From NCBI GenBank assembly GCA_949156565.1, contig CASCZI010000005.1, positions 1-64,000 of the forward strand: 64,000 nt of DNA, given 5' to 3'. The position numbers and the translations under genes were made by a program. How positions within the stretch are numbered: position 1 is the stretch's first letter; each line of letters begins with the position of its first letter. This DNA comes from an uncultured Alphaproteobacteria bacterium (GTDB lineage: Bacteria; Pseudomonadota; Alphaproteobacteria; Rs-D84). The notes beneath the pieces were generated by a model. The model saw only the letters and a program-made list of their open reading frames with translations. It was not told the DNA's origin and did no database searches. Below, in pieces: positions 11,570-21,431 of the stretch.

Positions 11570-13078
11570 ATGAAAAACCTTTGGAAAGTTGTTGTTAATG
11601 TATCTATTATTGCCATGATGCCGGTGTTTGCCCATGCGGCCGGTACATATTATACGGGTGGGACATATCAATCCCCGCAACAACGATACACCGCCCCCGG
11701 GTATTCCGCGGCGGCATACAACACATCGGGCAATTATGCCCCGGCCCAACGTGGTGTTTATAACACCAATGCGGGGTATGGCGCCCAACGTAATGCAACG
11801 AATGGTCAATCTGTAAACGGCCGCCAAAATACCCGTAACAATACCGCATCACGTGCATCGGGGAAATCACAGTCTAAATCATCATCGGGGTTCTTTTTAA
11901 ATGCAGGCATGGCCTATGAATTTGGTCAATGGCAATATGAAATGAAAACCGCGGGCAGTATTTTGCACTATGACAATATTGCATGGGGTGTATTTGATGT
12001 CAACGGTGGTTATAAATTTAATTGGGGCAAGACCGCATTAATGGTTGATGCCGGATTAAAATACGGTGTTCAAATGGGTGACGCGCATATGGTCGACGAC
12101 GATATTACCAACGGCGGTGTTCCCACATTTACATGGACAACCACAGATGGAAAATTAATTGGCACACAATACCTGCATTCGATGTCCACCGGGACCAGCA
12201 ATGGTGGCGACATGTTGGGGTTCAATGTGGGATTTGGATTACCGGACTTTTTCAAATTGGGTAATGCACGGATCACGCCGTCGGTCGGGTTTAGATATTT
12301 TAAATATAAACTGGAAACAAAAAAGAATTATGGTCTGTCGGTGGAAACTGCGGCCTGTTATAAAATCGCCGACAGTGATGAAATCCAATGCGATCCGGCA
12401 ATTATTGTTAATTATGGCGACAATAATCAGCAAATAATCTGGCCCAGTGAACCACCCATTGACGGCAAATATGAAATTGGCAATGGCGCAACCAGTATAG
12501 AGATGGGCAACACATACTATTACGAATTGCCCGGGACCAGTCATTCGTATGAAACAACATGGGCGGGCCCATATGTGGCGGTTGATGTTGATTATGATAT
12601 TAACGCCAATAATGCCGTGAATGCCCGATTTGAATTGGGCATGCCAGGTTACAAATCAACCGGCGATCAACCCTATCGTACGGATTGGCAACACCCCAAA
12701 TCGGTCGAAGATGATACCGGCATGTTTGGGGCCATCCATTTTGGAATGGGTGCAAATTGGACAACCGCATTAACGCAATCGGTGGCGTTATCTGTGGGGT
12801 TGACCTTTGATTACTATAACGTCAGTGGCGCCGATTCAAAAACATATTATTCCCCCACATATTGGGAGGCCCGTTACAGTGCCATCTTGGCCGAATATGA
12901 AGCCAAAGGTTTAACCGAAGCAGATATGTTGGGACAAAACACCGCCGTTGCGGGTAATTCGACCGCCATTTGGATCAAAGAATTAGAGACCAAAGGATGG
13001 GTAGAATCCATCGGTGACGAAATCAAATCGTTCTATAAATCGATGGGCATCCGCGTGGGTATTAACGCCAAATTCTAA
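11570..13078 (+). CDS. Outer-membrane beta-barrel protein, paralogue of 41461
   Basis: 502 residues starting at ATG 11570, nine bases after AGAAGGA. The signal peptide ends near VFAHAAG; about 80 residues rich in Gly, Tyr, Asn and Gln follow, then a barrel with alternating aromatic strands from SGFFLNAGMAYEFGQW to the C-terminal MGIRVGINAKF, ending in phenylalanine as outer-membrane proteins do. The segment TTWAGPYVAVDVDYD and the RTDWQ motif reappear in the protein at 41461, which has the same length class and layout. It heads a cluster of three envelope genes (11570, 13103, 13746). Substrate or enzymatic role is not visible; omptin-like or porin-like functions are possible. Confidence 0.75.
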   Translation: MKNLWKVVVNVSIIAMMPVFAHAAGTYYTGGTYQSPQQRYTAPGYSAAAYNTSGNYAPAQRGVYNTNAGYGAQRNATNGQSVNGRQNTRNNTASRASGKSQSKSSSGFFLNAGMAYEFGQWQYEMKTAGSILHYDNIAWGVFDVNGGYKFNWGKTALMVDAGLKYGVQMGDAHMVDDDITNGGVPTFTWTTTDGKLIGTQYLHSMSTGTSNGGDMLGFNVGFGLPDFFKLGNARITPSVGFRYFKYKLETKKNYGLSVETAACYKIADSDEIQCDPAIIVNYGDNNQQIIWPSEPPIDGKYEIGNGATSIEMGNTYYYELPGTSHSYETTWAGPYVAVDVDYDINANNAVNARFELGMPGYKSTGDQPYRTDWQHPKSVEDDTGMFGAIHFGMGANWTTALTQSVALSVGLTFDYYNVSGADSKTYYSPTYWEARYSAILAEYEAKGLTEADMLGQNTAVAGNSTAIWIKELETKGWVESIGDEIKSFYKSMGIRVGINAKF

Positions 13079-13102
13079 ACATAAAAACCACAGGAACGCG
13101 GT

Positions 13103-13723
13103 ATGAAAAAGTTTTTGGTCCCCCTGATTGCTGGATGTATGTGTGCCCCGTTATGGACGGATGCACATGCCGCCAAGGGTATGACCGGCACCGCCAGTAT
13201 CAGCATCACCAGTGATACCGCCGCCAGTGCCAAGACAATGGCCCTGGACGAGGCGCGTCGTCAAATCATCCGTGACGCAGTTGGCCCCTATTGCGATCGA
13301 ACCCAATTAGATGCATTGATATCAGAAACCACAGATTCGGATTTGACGCCATTGATTGCCAAATCAAAAATTAATAATGAACAGCAATCAGCCACGACCT
13401 ATTCTGCGGATATTACAATGACCCTGGAACGGGTTGCCGTTCAAAATTGGTTAAATGACAATGATATTCAAAATTGGTTGGGAGATCCAACGGCATCTAA
13501 TCGGGTGACGGTTATTGTACGGATTACCGGCGGGTTAAACGACTGGGTTGAATTAAATTCTATTGCGCGACGGGCCGATATTACATTGGAAACACGGCGC
13601 ATGGATCCAGGACGCATTGTTGTTGAAATTCCATCGGGCAATCGCGCCATGTTAACCGCAATGGTCCGTGATGCTGGATGGCATTATTCGGACGATAACG
13701 GCATTTTAAATATTTGGAAATAA
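13103..13723 (+). CDS. Predicted periplasmic protein of unknown function
   Basis: 206 residues with a signal peptide ending near DAHAAK. The N-terminal region, with ASISITSDTAASAKTMALDEARRQI, resembles the helix-strand layout seen at the start of several secreted assembly proteins, in which an alanine-rich helix follows a short strand. Two further alpha/beta units follow, including VTVIVRITGGLNDWVEL and RIVVEIPSGNRAMLTAMV. It lies 24 bases after the barrel gene at 11570 and 22 bases before the next barrel gene, which points to one operon and a role in the outer membrane or periplasm. No catalytic motif is evident. Confidence 0.7.
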   Translation: MKKFLVPLIAGCMCAPLWTDAHAAKGMTGTASISITSDTAASAKTMALDEARRQIIRDAVGPYCDRTQLDALISETTDSDLTPLIAKSKINNEQQSATTYSADITMTLERVAVQNWLNDNDIQNWLGDPTASNRVTVIVRITGGLNDWVELNSIARRADITLETRRMDPGRIVVEIPSGNRAMLTAMVRDAGWHYSDDNGILNIWK

Positions 13724-13745
13724 CGTTTGTTTTAATTTGGAAATA

Positions 13746-14603
13746 ATGATGAATAAAGTATTGTTATGGACATTTTTATCATGCGTGCCAATCATGGCGT
13801 CTTGGGCCGATCCCGCCCCGGACACACCGGGGGAATTGGCCCTAAAAATTCGTCGAATTGGCGTCGATTGGTCTAAAACCGGCGTGACGCATGCTGCGGA
13901 ATATTCTGATTCACCAATTCAGGCTTTAAAAGCAACCAGCCAAGATTATATCAAGGCCATTGGTGACATCGCATTGGAATATAAAAAGAACAAATTTAAA
14001 TGGGATAATACCCTGTTTATGGAATATGGGGAAACAACACTGAAACCATATGACGGCCCGGCGACCAAGGATGAAAATGCAGATAAAATCCTGCTCTCAA
14101 GTGATTTATCCTATGCGTGTTGGGAATTTGGCGGGTTTAAATTTGGTCCCACCGTCGGCGCACAATATCAAACCGAATTTGCCGGTGACCCACGTCAAAA
14201 TCTTATCCGGGGAAATGCGGGAATTTCTTTGTTTGATCATCCAATTATCAAGAATTTATACATCAGTGGCATTTATGAATATGATTTCACCTATACCGAT
14301 GAAACCGTTAGTAAATTGGGTGGTGAATTTGGATGGCGTCTGGAATATGAAATCCGCGACGGGGTAAAGATATCAACCGATGGTTATTATCGTGAATACT
14401 TTGCCTATTCACGGTATCTGTCGACGGATTTGGAACGTGATCTTAATGCGGTTTTACGCATGGACACAAAAATCTGGGGGGATTTTACATTTGGACCATA
14501 TATCCAATATCGTCTGGCCAAGGCGCGTGGTGTCGATGTCTATGGCAGTAATATGATCATTGGTTTATCCTTTAACTACGTTACGAAATTCGGCCTGATA
14601 TAG
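13746..14603 (+). CDS. Outer-membrane beta-barrel protein
   Basis: 285 residues beginning at tandem ATG codons 13746/13749. The signal peptide ends near ASWADPA. The mature protein is built of amphipathic strands with aromatic girdles, for example YACWEFGGFKFGPTVGAQY, and ends in MIIGLSFNYVTKFGLI. It resembles barrel proteins of the DUF481/OmpL type in size only. It closes the envelope cluster and is followed by a terminator. The ribosome site is weak, so translation may be coupled to the upstream gene. Confidence 0.7.
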   Translation: MMNKVLLWTFLSCVPIMASWADPAPDTPGELALKIRRIGVDWSKTGVTHAAEYSDSPIQALKATSQDYIKAIGDIALEYKKNKFKWDNTLFMEYGETTLKPYDGPATKDENADKILLSSDLSYACWEFGGFKFGPTVGAQYQTEFAGDPRQNLIRGNAGISLFDHPIIKNLYISGIYEYDFTYTDETVSKLGGEFGWRLEYEIRDGVKISTDGYYREYFAYSRYLSTDLERDLNAVLRMDTKIWGDFTFGPYIQYRLAKARGVDVYGSNMIIGLSFNYVTKFGLI

Positions 14604-14626
14604 AATCTGTGTGAATGATGAAATGT

Positions 14627-14660
14627 AAAAACGCGCTTGCATATAGGGCGCGTTTTGTTT
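14627..14660 (+). terminator. Intrinsic terminator of the envelope-protein cluster
   Basis: CGCGC (14632-14636) pairs with GCGCG (14648-14652), followed by TTTTGTTTT. Confidence 0.8.
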
Positions 14661-14710
14661 TATGCTATACCCGACATTCATTTGGTTTATTATAGGTAAA
14701 GGAAAGACCC

Positions 14711-16066
14711 ATGTTCAAAAAATTGTTCGTTATCTTGGCCCTGTGTACCCCCGTTATGGTCATGGCCGACGGTCCAAAGAAAAAAGAAGAACCGGTTGTT
14801 CATTTAACCGACGAACAAATTTACCAAGAATTAAAGAAATTGGCCATGGTGTTCGAAGTGGCCCGGGAAAACTTTGTCGAAGAAGCGGACGAAAAGAAAA
14901 TGTTAGAAGGGGCATTGTCCGGCATGCTGGGGGCATTGGATCCGCATTCATCCTATTTGTCGGCGGATGAATTCAAGGAATTTAGCGAAAAGAATCAGGG
15001 CGAATTTGGTGGTCTGGGGATTCAGGTAACCAGTGACCGCGGCGCGGTACGTGTGATCGCCCCCATTGACGATACACCGGCCGCCCGTGCCGGGATCAAG
15101 GCCGGTGATTACATCACCCACGTGGACGGCGCCCAGGTATTTGATCTGACCTTGAATCAAGTGGTCAAAAAGATGAAGGGCCGTCCCGGAACCAAGGTTA
15201 AATTAACCGTTATTACCGAAGGGTCTGAACCCCGCGACATCACATTAAAACGTGCAATTATAAAGGTGAAATCGGTTAAACATGATGTCAAAGGGGACGA
15301 TGATAAAATTGGATATATCCGGATTTCGGAATTTGGTGCCACCACGTCCAAAGAAATCAAGGAAGCCATCAGTGCCCTGGAAAAGAAAAAAGTAATGGGT
15401 TATGTCTTGGACGTGCGTAATAATCCGGGCGGTTATTTAACGGCGGCGATCGATGTTTCCGATGCCTTTTTGGATTCGGGTGAAATTGTATCCACGCGCG
15501 GTAAAGATAAAAACGACATTGATCGCGTTTTTGCCAAACCGGGCGATCTGACAAATGGGAAACCGGTTGTGGTCTTGATCAATCATGGATCGGCATCGGC
15601 ATCAGAAATTGTGGCCGGCGCATTACAAGATAATGGCCGTGCCATCATCATGGGATCACAATCATTCGGCAAAGGAAGTGTGCAACAGCAAAAACCATTA
15701 GGGGATGGAACGGCAATTCATATCACCATCGCCCGTTATTATACCCCCAGTGGCCGGTCCATTCAAAACGAAGGCATTACCCCAGATGTCGAAGTATTAC
15801 AGAGCAAAATTGAGGTACTTGAGAAAAAACACAGCACCTATTCAGAGGCATCTTTTAAAAATTCTTTAAAAAATGATAAGGCCAAAAAGAAAGACAAGGA
15901 TGCTACAGACAAGAAAAAGAAAAACGATGAAACATCGGACAACGAATTGACGGATGCAGAAAAAGACGAATTAGATTATCAATTGCAACGGGGGATGGAT
16001 ATGGTGCGTGCCATGGCCAAAATCACGGCACCAAAACCAACCGATGAAAAACCAGACGAAAAATAA
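14711..16066 (+). CDS. ctpA: C-terminal processing protease, S41 family, CtpA-type
   Basis: Periplasmic serine protease that trims or degrades proteins from their C-terminus. 451 residues: signal peptide (ends VMVMADG), N-terminal helical region, PDZ domain at about 100-180 (GGLGIQVTS, IKAGDYITHVDG), then the S41 core with VLDVRNNPGGYLTAA, the serine motif GSASASE near 293-299 and the catalytic lysine K321 in SFGKGSVQQ. The last 70 residues are a lysine/aspartate-rich tail (KAKKKDKDATDKKKKNDE), common at the end of alphaproteobacterial CtpA. The gene stands alone between two terminators. Family assignment is firm; the substrate is unknown. Confidence 0.95.
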   Translation: MFKKLFVILALCTPVMVMADGPKKKEEPVVHLTDEQIYQELKKLAMVFEVARENFVEEADEKKMLEGALSGMLGALDPHSSYLSADEFKEFSEKNQGEFGGLGIQVTSDRGAVRVIAPIDDTPAARAGIKAGDYITHVDGAQVFDLTLNQVVKKMKGRPGTKVKLTVITEGSEPRDITLKRAIIKVKSVKHDVKGDDDKIGYIRISEFGATTSKEIKEAISALEKKKVMGYVLDVRNNPGGYLTAAIDVSDAFLDSGEIVSTRGKDKNDIDRVFAKPGDLTNGKPVVVLINHGSASASEIVAGALQDNGRAIIMGSQSFGKGSVQQQKPLGDGTAIHITIARYYTPSGRSIQNEGITPDVEVLQSKIEVLEKKHSTYSEASFKNSLKNDKAKKKDKDATDKKKKNDETSDNELTDAEKDELDYQLQRGMDMVRAMAKITAPKPTDEKPDEK

Positions 16067-16096
16067 AACCCCCCGCCACCCGGCGGGATTTTTTTT
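16066..16096 (+). terminator. Intrinsic terminator of ctpA
   Basis: CCCGCC-ACCC-GGCGGG stem (16072-16087) followed by eight T. Confidence 0.9.
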
Positions 16097-16500
16097 CAGA
16101 GTGTAGAGTTCAGGTAAAAGACCACCTCCCCTTTTGGGGTACGCCTCCACCAGAGGAGAACTTGCACCGTGCCACGCTGAGTTTAAGTTCCCCTTCTTGG
16201 AACCCACCCACGCAAAGAACAGAGAAAAGTTCACCCACCAAAACCCATCCACGGAAATTTAACAATTCCGCGGAAGCCGGGGTGTGGAATTTAAGAACAG
16301 AGAAAAGTTCCCCTCCGGTGGCGGGGTGGACGCGCAATCGGGCCCCGCAAAAATTGAAAATTTTTGGGGGTGATACCGACGGGGTGGTCTTGCAAAATAT
16401 CAACAATACAGCGTACAGATCAAAGAGATTAAGTTCGGATCCAAAGTTCCCCGCCAGAATCCCCCACGGAAATTTAAAAATTTTCATGGGGCACGATGAT
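16097..16500. repeat. Dispersed intergenic element, copy 2
   Basis: About 400 bases without a gene between convergent genes. From left to right: the end motif TTCAGAGTGTAGAGTTCAGG (16095-16114) with AAAGACCACC, the AACTTGCACCGTGCCACG block (16160), hairpin-type GTTCCCCTCCGGTGGCGGGG, and the core GCCCCGCAAAAATTGAAAAT (16342-16361) up to GACGGGGTGGTCTT. About 60 bases of the core are identical to copy 3. Confidence 0.8.
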
Positions 16501-16527
16501 GTGGTCACCGTGCCCCGGGACGAATTT

Positions 16528-17616
16528 TTATTTCGTTTTGATCAAACCATAACGACGTTTGCAATCGTTATAGATTTCCTGATGCTGGGCCAAACAACGC
16601 GCACAATCAAAATCTGTGATCATGCCATGGCTTTTGGGTACATTGACAATAAATCGTCCCCCCGGGCCGGCCGCCATCTTTTGACAATAGAGTTCCTGAA
16701 GACTGATGTCGATCTGAAAACGGGCCGCCGGACCAACCGGACGTTTAGTATTTTTTACATATTTTTCCATGACACGTTGGGATACATCACGGACGGCCAA
16801 ATCGCGATCACGGAATAAACATTGCACCCCACGGGCATACCCATGATAATACGTTACCGTATAACCGATATGCCGCACCGGTGTGACATCCACCCCATGA
16901 ATGAATTCTGTATCCCCCATGCGAATCATGGCATCCCCGCAGTAAAAACCCATCGGGTAATCAACACCACCAATGGTTGCCTGGGTTAACTTTTTACATC
17001 CCAAAAACGCATCTTCTGCGATAAGTGTATCGGGATTTTCAATAACCACATGTTCCAGGTTTGGCATATTGGCAAAGGCCCGCGAATAAACATGTTTGCA
17101 TGATTTGGGAATAACCAATTCATGGGCCGCGGTCCCTTCTAACGCCGCAGATTTAATTTCCCAAATCTTTTCTGGGATATTCAACGCCAGTTTCCCACAC
17201 CCGGAAAAGCATCCTTTGCCCAAAACCCGAATATCGGACGCATTGTTAAATTTTACTTGTTTTAAACGAATAGCATTGCCACATATATATTCTGGAACAA
17301 TTTCCATTTTTTGGGGAAATGAAACAGATCTTAAGTTTTCACACCCGTATAAAATACCACGATCTAATCGTGTATTAACAGGAAATTTGATGGAATAAAC
17401 AGACGTTTCCGCCAGTCCCAAAGAATTTATCTGTGTGATCTTATTATTGAAATCAACCCATCGTAGATTTTTTTGCCCCCGCATCATATCTGATAATATC
17501 GTCACATCATCAAAGAATGTCAAACGATCAATCAAATTACAATTCGTCGCCAAAACATATTGTCCATCTTGTTCGACATAGATTTCATTCAATGCGTTTA
17601 AAATTCCTGTTTTCAT
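16528..17616 (-). CDS. Leucine-rich repeat (LRR_5/BspA-type) protein
   Basis: 362 residues without a signal peptide. Residues about 60-225 contain consecutive LRR_5-type units with patterns such as CENLRSVSFP, LGKGCFSGCGKLALNIP, AFANMPNLEHVVIEN and AFLGCKKLTQATIGG. These repeats, known from BspA-like and Treponema surface proteins and often multiplied in host-associated bacteria, form a solenoid for protein binding. The C-terminal third (from about 230) is unrelated and contains several cysteines (CQ-type CARC motif near the end), with no assigned domain. The start codon overlaps the stop of the upstream gene at 17613 by four bases, so the two products are translationally coupled and perhaps act together. 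Confidence 0.8.
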   Translation of the reverse strand: MKTGILNALNEIYVEQDGQYVLATNCNLIDRLTFFDDVTILSDMMRGQKNLRWVDFNNKITQINSLGLAETSVYSIKFPVNTRLDRGILYGCENLRSVSFPQKMEIVPEYICGNAIRLKQVKFNNASDIRVLGKGCFSGCGKLALNIPEKIWEIKSAALEGTAAHELVIPKSCKHVYSRAFANMPNLEHVVIENPDTLIAEDAFLGCKKLTQATIGGVDYPMGFYCGDAMIRMGDTEFIHGVDVTPVRHIGYTVTYYHGYARGVQCLFRDRDLAVRDVSQRVMEKYVKNTKRPVGPAARFQIDISLQELYCQKMAAGPGGRFIVNVPKSHGMITDFDCARCLAQHQEIYNDCKRRYGLIKTK

Positions 17617-18083
17617 ATCACCCCCCTTGTCTTTTCAAATATCCGTTCAATGATACGGCGACGTAATTTCAACTGGTAATTCAAATCGCGGCGACTGGCG
17701 TGATTTAAATGCATCCAATATGTATTCCGGTAATCATCACACACGTACATCATGGTCGGAAAAACATAAAGCACCGGCACCCCAGATACTTTGTCCAGAT
17801 ATTCGATAACCGTTTGGGCAATTTTGGAATCAATGTCACCCACCAATTCATAATTGACCACTAATTCATGTGCACCCGGATTGGGAAACGCCATTATGGT
17901 GTTTTCACCATCTAACCCCACACTTAACACCCCATTTTTCGAAATAACGGGTAATTCCGTACGCGGCCCCAGTTCATAAAATTTTGGTGTTTTGTACGAT
18001 ACAACCGGCCCAATACAATATGTGTTTTTCTTTTTCCGTCCCATATCCGGCACAATCCGTGCCGTTTGTTCATCCATCATCAT
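17613..18083 (-). CDS. Hypothetical protein coupled to the LRR protein
   Basis: 156 residues, not recognised. No signal peptide. It starts at one of three successive ATG codons (18083, 18080, 18077), with no strong ribosome site. The middle holds beta-rich segments (ELPVISKNGVLSVGLDGENT, HELVVNYELVGDIDSKI) and the C-terminus is basic and helical (LNYQLKLRRRIIERIFEKTRG). Its stop overlaps the start of the LRR gene (ATGA), implying an obligate pair. A cytoplasmic partner or chaperone for the LRR protein is conceivable, but the sequence does not show it. Confidence 0.65.
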   Translation of the reverse strand: MMMDEQTARIVPDMGRKKKNTYCIGPVVSYKTPKFYELGPRTELPVISKNGVLSVGLDGENTIMAFPNPGAHELVVNYELVGDIDSKIAQTVIEYLDKVSGVPVLYVFPTMMYVCDDYRNTYWMHLNHASRRDLNYQLKLRRRIIERIFEKTRGVI

Positions 18084-18145
18084 TTATCCATTTTTGAATA
18101 AATTAACACAATATTTGGGGATATCAACACAACAATTTCGGCAAA

Positions 18146-20131
18146 TTACACAAACAGGTCTTTGACAAACTGGGCATGTTCGGTAATGAATTTAAAGCGA
18201 AATTCCGGCTTTTTCCCCATCAGTTCGGAAACGATCGTACGGGTTTTTTCCGTATCTTCGGCACCATCATCGGTGCGTGGCGGCAATTCAATGCGAATTA
18301 AACGCCGGGTTTTTGGGGACATTGTCGTTTCCTTTAACTGGTTCGGCATCATTTCACCCAACCCCTTAAAGCGGGAAATTTCGATCTTTTTCCCCTTATA
18401 CTTGCCATTCTTTAATTCTTCGAGTTGTTCGTCACTGTCCACATAAATTGATTCGGTCCCATGCGTCAATTTATACAACGGCGGACATGATAAATACAAG
18501 TGCCCCCCATAGATCAATTGCGGCATCATTTGATAAAAGAATGTCATTAACAATGATGCAATATGACTGCCGTCGACGTCGGCATCGGTCATGATGATCA
18601 CTTTTTCATAACGCAATTTGTCATCATTCCAATCCTTGGCCGTGCCGGCCCCGATAATATCAATTAATTCGTTCAATTCCTTGTTATTGCCAAAACGTTC
18701 ATCGGAATTTGATACGACGTTTAAAACCTTGCCACGGACGGGCATAATCGCCTGGGTCGTGCGATCGCGGGCCTGTTTGGCGGTACCACCGGCACTGTCC
18801 CCTTCGACAATAAATAATTCCGTTCCCGCCACCCCATGTTTAGAACAATCGGCCAACTTTACCGGCATACGGGCGCGTTTAGTCGGGGTTTTACGGGCAA
18901 CATCTTTGACCTGTTTGGTTTTGATCCGAGCATTGGCCAAATTCACCACAAATTCCAAAACCGCATTCGCCGTTTTCGGATCAGATGCCAAAAATATATC
19001 CCATGGATCACGCAGGGCGTTTTCGGTGTAACGTGCCACCTCTGGATTCGATAATTTTTCCTTGGTCTGGCCCAAGAATTGTGGTGTTTTATAGAACACC
19101 GACACAATCGCCGCCACTGAATCAAAGACATCATCCCCAATAATCGTGGCCGCCGCCTTGTTATTAACTTTGTCACCGTATGCCTTGATGCCTTTGGTAA
19201 TTGCGGCCTTGAACCCACTTTCGTGGGTGCCACCGTCAATCGTCGCAATGGTATTACAATATGATGCGAAAAATCCGTCGTCCGACGCCGCACCATTTTC
19301 ATCGGTCAAAAATGTCAATGCCCATTCCACGCGACCACTGTCGTCGGGGAAATCCACACTGCCACTGAAAATCTTGGGCAAAATGCGTGGTTTATTATCG
19401 GTTTTTTCGGCCAAGAAATCCGCCACACCACCCGGATAATAAAATGTTGTCGTTGCCGGGATATTCATATCTTCGGTCAATAATTCTGGATTACATGTCC
19501 ATTCAATTTTAACGCCACGGGATAAAAACGCCTTGGACCGGGCCATACGGAAAATTTTCACCGGCTTGAAAACAGCCCCAGAACCAAAAATATCATCATC
19601 AATTGTAAACCGAATTTTGGTGCCATGGGCACGTGTTTCATTGCCGCGCGTCATGGGTGATGTTGGTTTCCCGCGCGAAAAGGTTTGGTGCCATTCGTAT
19701 CCATCACGACAAATGGTGACGATCATTTCCGATGATAACGCATTAACAACCGCCGACCCCACCCCGTGCAGCCCCCCACTGGTCTTGTAAACATTATTAT
19801 TAAATTTGCCCCCCGAATGCAGGGTGGTCAAAATCACCTCTAGTGCGGATTTACCGGGGTATTTTGGATGTTCATCGACCGGAATCCCCCGTCCATCATC
19901 GGTGATCTCAATTGTTTTTGCATCGATCAGATTGACCGAAATTTTCTTGGCAAAACCGGCCACCGCTTCGTCAATCGAATTATCCATAATTTCAATCGGC
20001 AAATGGTGCCAGGCCTTTTCGTCCGTGCCACCAATATACATCCCCGGCCGCAGACGGACAGGTTCCAGCCCTTCTAACACCTGAATATCAGATGCATCAT
20101 AAGATTTATTTTCCAATGTCATAGTACCCAT
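18146..20131 (-). CDS. parE: DNA topoisomerase IV subunit B
   Basis: ATPase subunit of topoisomerase IV, which decatenates daughter chromosomes together with ParC (35730). 661 residues, shorter than GyrB (about 800), matching ParE. GHKL ATPase motifs are EIMDNSIDEA, DDGRGIPVDEHP and GGLHGVGSAVVNALS; the TOPRIM region has EGDSAGGTAKQ and TDADVDGSHIA; the C-terminal signature FKGLGEMMPNQL is present. The start could be M1 or M4 (MTLENKS). It lies divergently from dnaJ. Confidence for ParE over GyrB rests on length and absence of the GyrB insertion. Confidence 0.95.
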   Translation of the reverse strand: MGTMTLENKSYDASDIQVLEGLEPVRLRPGMYIGGTDEKAWHHLPIEIMDNSIDEAVAGFAKKISVNLIDAKTIEITDDGRGIPVDEHPKYPGKSALEVILTTLHSGGKFNNNVYKTSGGLHGVGSAVVNALSSEMIVTICRDGYEWHQTFSRGKPTSPMTRGNETRAHGTKIRFTIDDDIFGSGAVFKPVKIFRMARSKAFLSRGVKIEWTCNPELLTEDMNIPATTTFYYPGGVADFLAEKTDNKPRILPKIFSGSVDFPDDSGRVEWALTFLTDENGAASDDGFFASYCNTIATIDGGTHESGFKAAITKGIKAYGDKVNNKAAATIIGDDVFDSVAAIVSVFYKTPQFLGQTKEKLSNPEVARYTENALRDPWDIFLASDPKTANAVLEFVVNLANARIKTKQVKDVARKTPTKRARMPVKLADCSKHGVAGTELFIVEGDSAGGTAKQARDRTTQAIMPVRGKVLNVVSNSDERFGNNKELNELIDIIGAGTAKDWNDDKLRYEKVIIMTDADVDGSHIASLLMTFFYQMMPQLIYGGHLYLSCPPLYKLTHGTESIYVDSDEQLEELKNGKYKGKKIEISRFKGLGEMMPNQLKETTMSPKTRRLIRIELPPRTDDGAEDTEKTRTIVSELMGKKPEFRFKFITEHAQFVKDLFV

Positions 20132-20195
20132 AGATTAAAAAAAATTGTTTCCCGGCGCAAGAGTAAAAATTTATTTTTCCCAATTTAATCCGCCC

Positions 20196-20225
20196 TTGAT
20201 TTTGTTACGGTATGCATTATATATT
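20196..20225 (+). promoter_or_regulatory. Probable sigma-70 promoter of dnaJ
   Basis: TTGATT (20196-20201), 18-bp spacer, TATATT (20220-20225), 31 bases before the dnaJ start. Confidence 0.5.
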
Positions 20226-20255
20226 CATTAACAATTATCACAACAGGCAAAAGAA

Positions 20256-21401
20256 ATGAACAAAAATCCATACGAAGTTTTGGGCGTGGCGCGTGACGCG
20301 TCGGACGCCGATATAAAAAAAGCCTATCATAAATTGGTCATGAAATATCACCCGGATAAAAATCCCGACGATAAAACCGCCGAAGAAAAGTTTAAAGAGG
20401 TGAATAATGCCTTTGACATTCTAAAAGATCCCCAGAAACGTGCGGCCTATGACCGGTTTGGCGATGCGGCATTCGCGGCCGGAAACGGCGCATCGGCGGG
20501 TACGGGCGGCTTTGGCGGCAATCCCTTTGGCGGGGGATTTGATTTTGGCGGTGCCGGTATGGGTGGTGCCGGAATGGAAGATATTTTACGCGAAGCCATG
20601 CGTGGATTTGGATTTGGTGGGTTTGGCGGCGATGCTGGGGGATTTGGTGGCGGCCGCACGGCGGCACGCGCCGGACGTGATTTATTGGACGAAGTGGCCA
20701 TCGACCTGCGGGATGCGTATTTCGGCAAAACGCACACTGTCCGGTTTTCCAGCAATGTTGAATGCGAAAAATGCCATGGGAACGGTACGGACGACGGCAA
20801 ACCGGCCCCCACATGTCCCAAATGTGGCGGCACCGGCACCATTCACGCACGCCAGGGATTTTTTGCGGTTGAAACCCCATGCCCCGAATGCCATGGATTG
20901 GGACACAAAATTGACAAAAAATGCAGTGCATGTGACGGCACCGGCGCCGTGCACAAACAACGCACGTTAGAGGTTAAAATTCCCGCCGGCGTCACCGACG
21001 GGGCGCGGTTACGTTTGCGCGGCCAAGGCGAGGCGGGTCAATCCGGTGCCCCGGCGGGGGATTTTTACCTGGATATACATGTACGGCCCGACCCGGTCTT
21101 TGCACGCCATGGTGATGATTTAATTATGCAGTCCGATATCCCATTTACGACATTGGCGTTGGGTGGGGAAATCGATGTGGAAACAATCGATAAAAAACAA
21201 TTGTCGGTCCGTGTTCCGGCCGGTACCCAGGTGGGTGAAAAATTACGCGTTCGTGGTCATGGCATGCCACGTGCCCGTGGGGGATTTGGCGATTTATATA
21301 TCGACATTACGATGCGGGTTCCCACCAAGCTAAGTGAAAAGCAAAAGAAAATCTTGACTGAATTTGCAGAAACCAAGTCCGATAAAAAAGGATGGTTTTA
21401 A
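20256..21401 (+). CDS. dnaJ: Chaperone protein DnaJ
   Basis: Hsp40 co-chaperone that stimulates DnaK ATPase and delivers substrates. 381 residues with all four regions: J-domain at 1-70 including YHPDKN, Gly/Phe-rich linker at about 80-130 with repeated GGFGG units, zinc domain at about 165-230 with four CXXCXGXG motifs ([32 protein letters not shown]), and the two C-terminal beta domains. It is separated from dnaK and from grpE (28138), unlike in many alphaproteobacteria where dnaK-dnaJ are adjacent. Ends at a terminator. Confidence 0.98.
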   Translation: MNKNPYEVLGVARDASDADIKKAYHKLVMKYHPDKNPDDKTAEEKFKEVNNAFDILKDPQKRAAYDRFGDAAFAAGNGASAGTGGFGGNPFGGGFDFGGAGMGGAGMEDILREAMRGFGFGGFGGDAGGFGGGRTAARAGRDLLDEVAIDLRDAYFGKTHTVRFSSNVECEKCHGNGTDDGKPAPTCPKCGGTGTIHARQGFFAVETPCPECHGLGHKIDKKCSACDGTGAVHKQRTLEVKIPAGVTDGARLRLRGQGEAGQSGAPAGDFYLDIHVRPDPVFARHGDDLIMQSDIPFTTLALGGEIDVETIDKKQLSVRVPAGTQVGEKLRVRGHGMPRARGGFGDLYIDITMRVPTKLSEKQKKILTEFAETKSDKKGWF

Positions 21402-21431
21402 AAAATCCCGCCACCCGGCGGGATTTTTTTT
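21401..21431 (+). terminator. Intrinsic terminator of dnaJ
   Basis: CCCGCC-ACCC-GGCGGG stem and eight T, the same hairpin sequence as after ctpA. Confidence 0.9.

Noticed and set aside
16162-16818. Plus-strand ORF of 218 residues
   Set aside because: Covers dispersed element copy 2 and the antisense of the LRR gene; no start signal.
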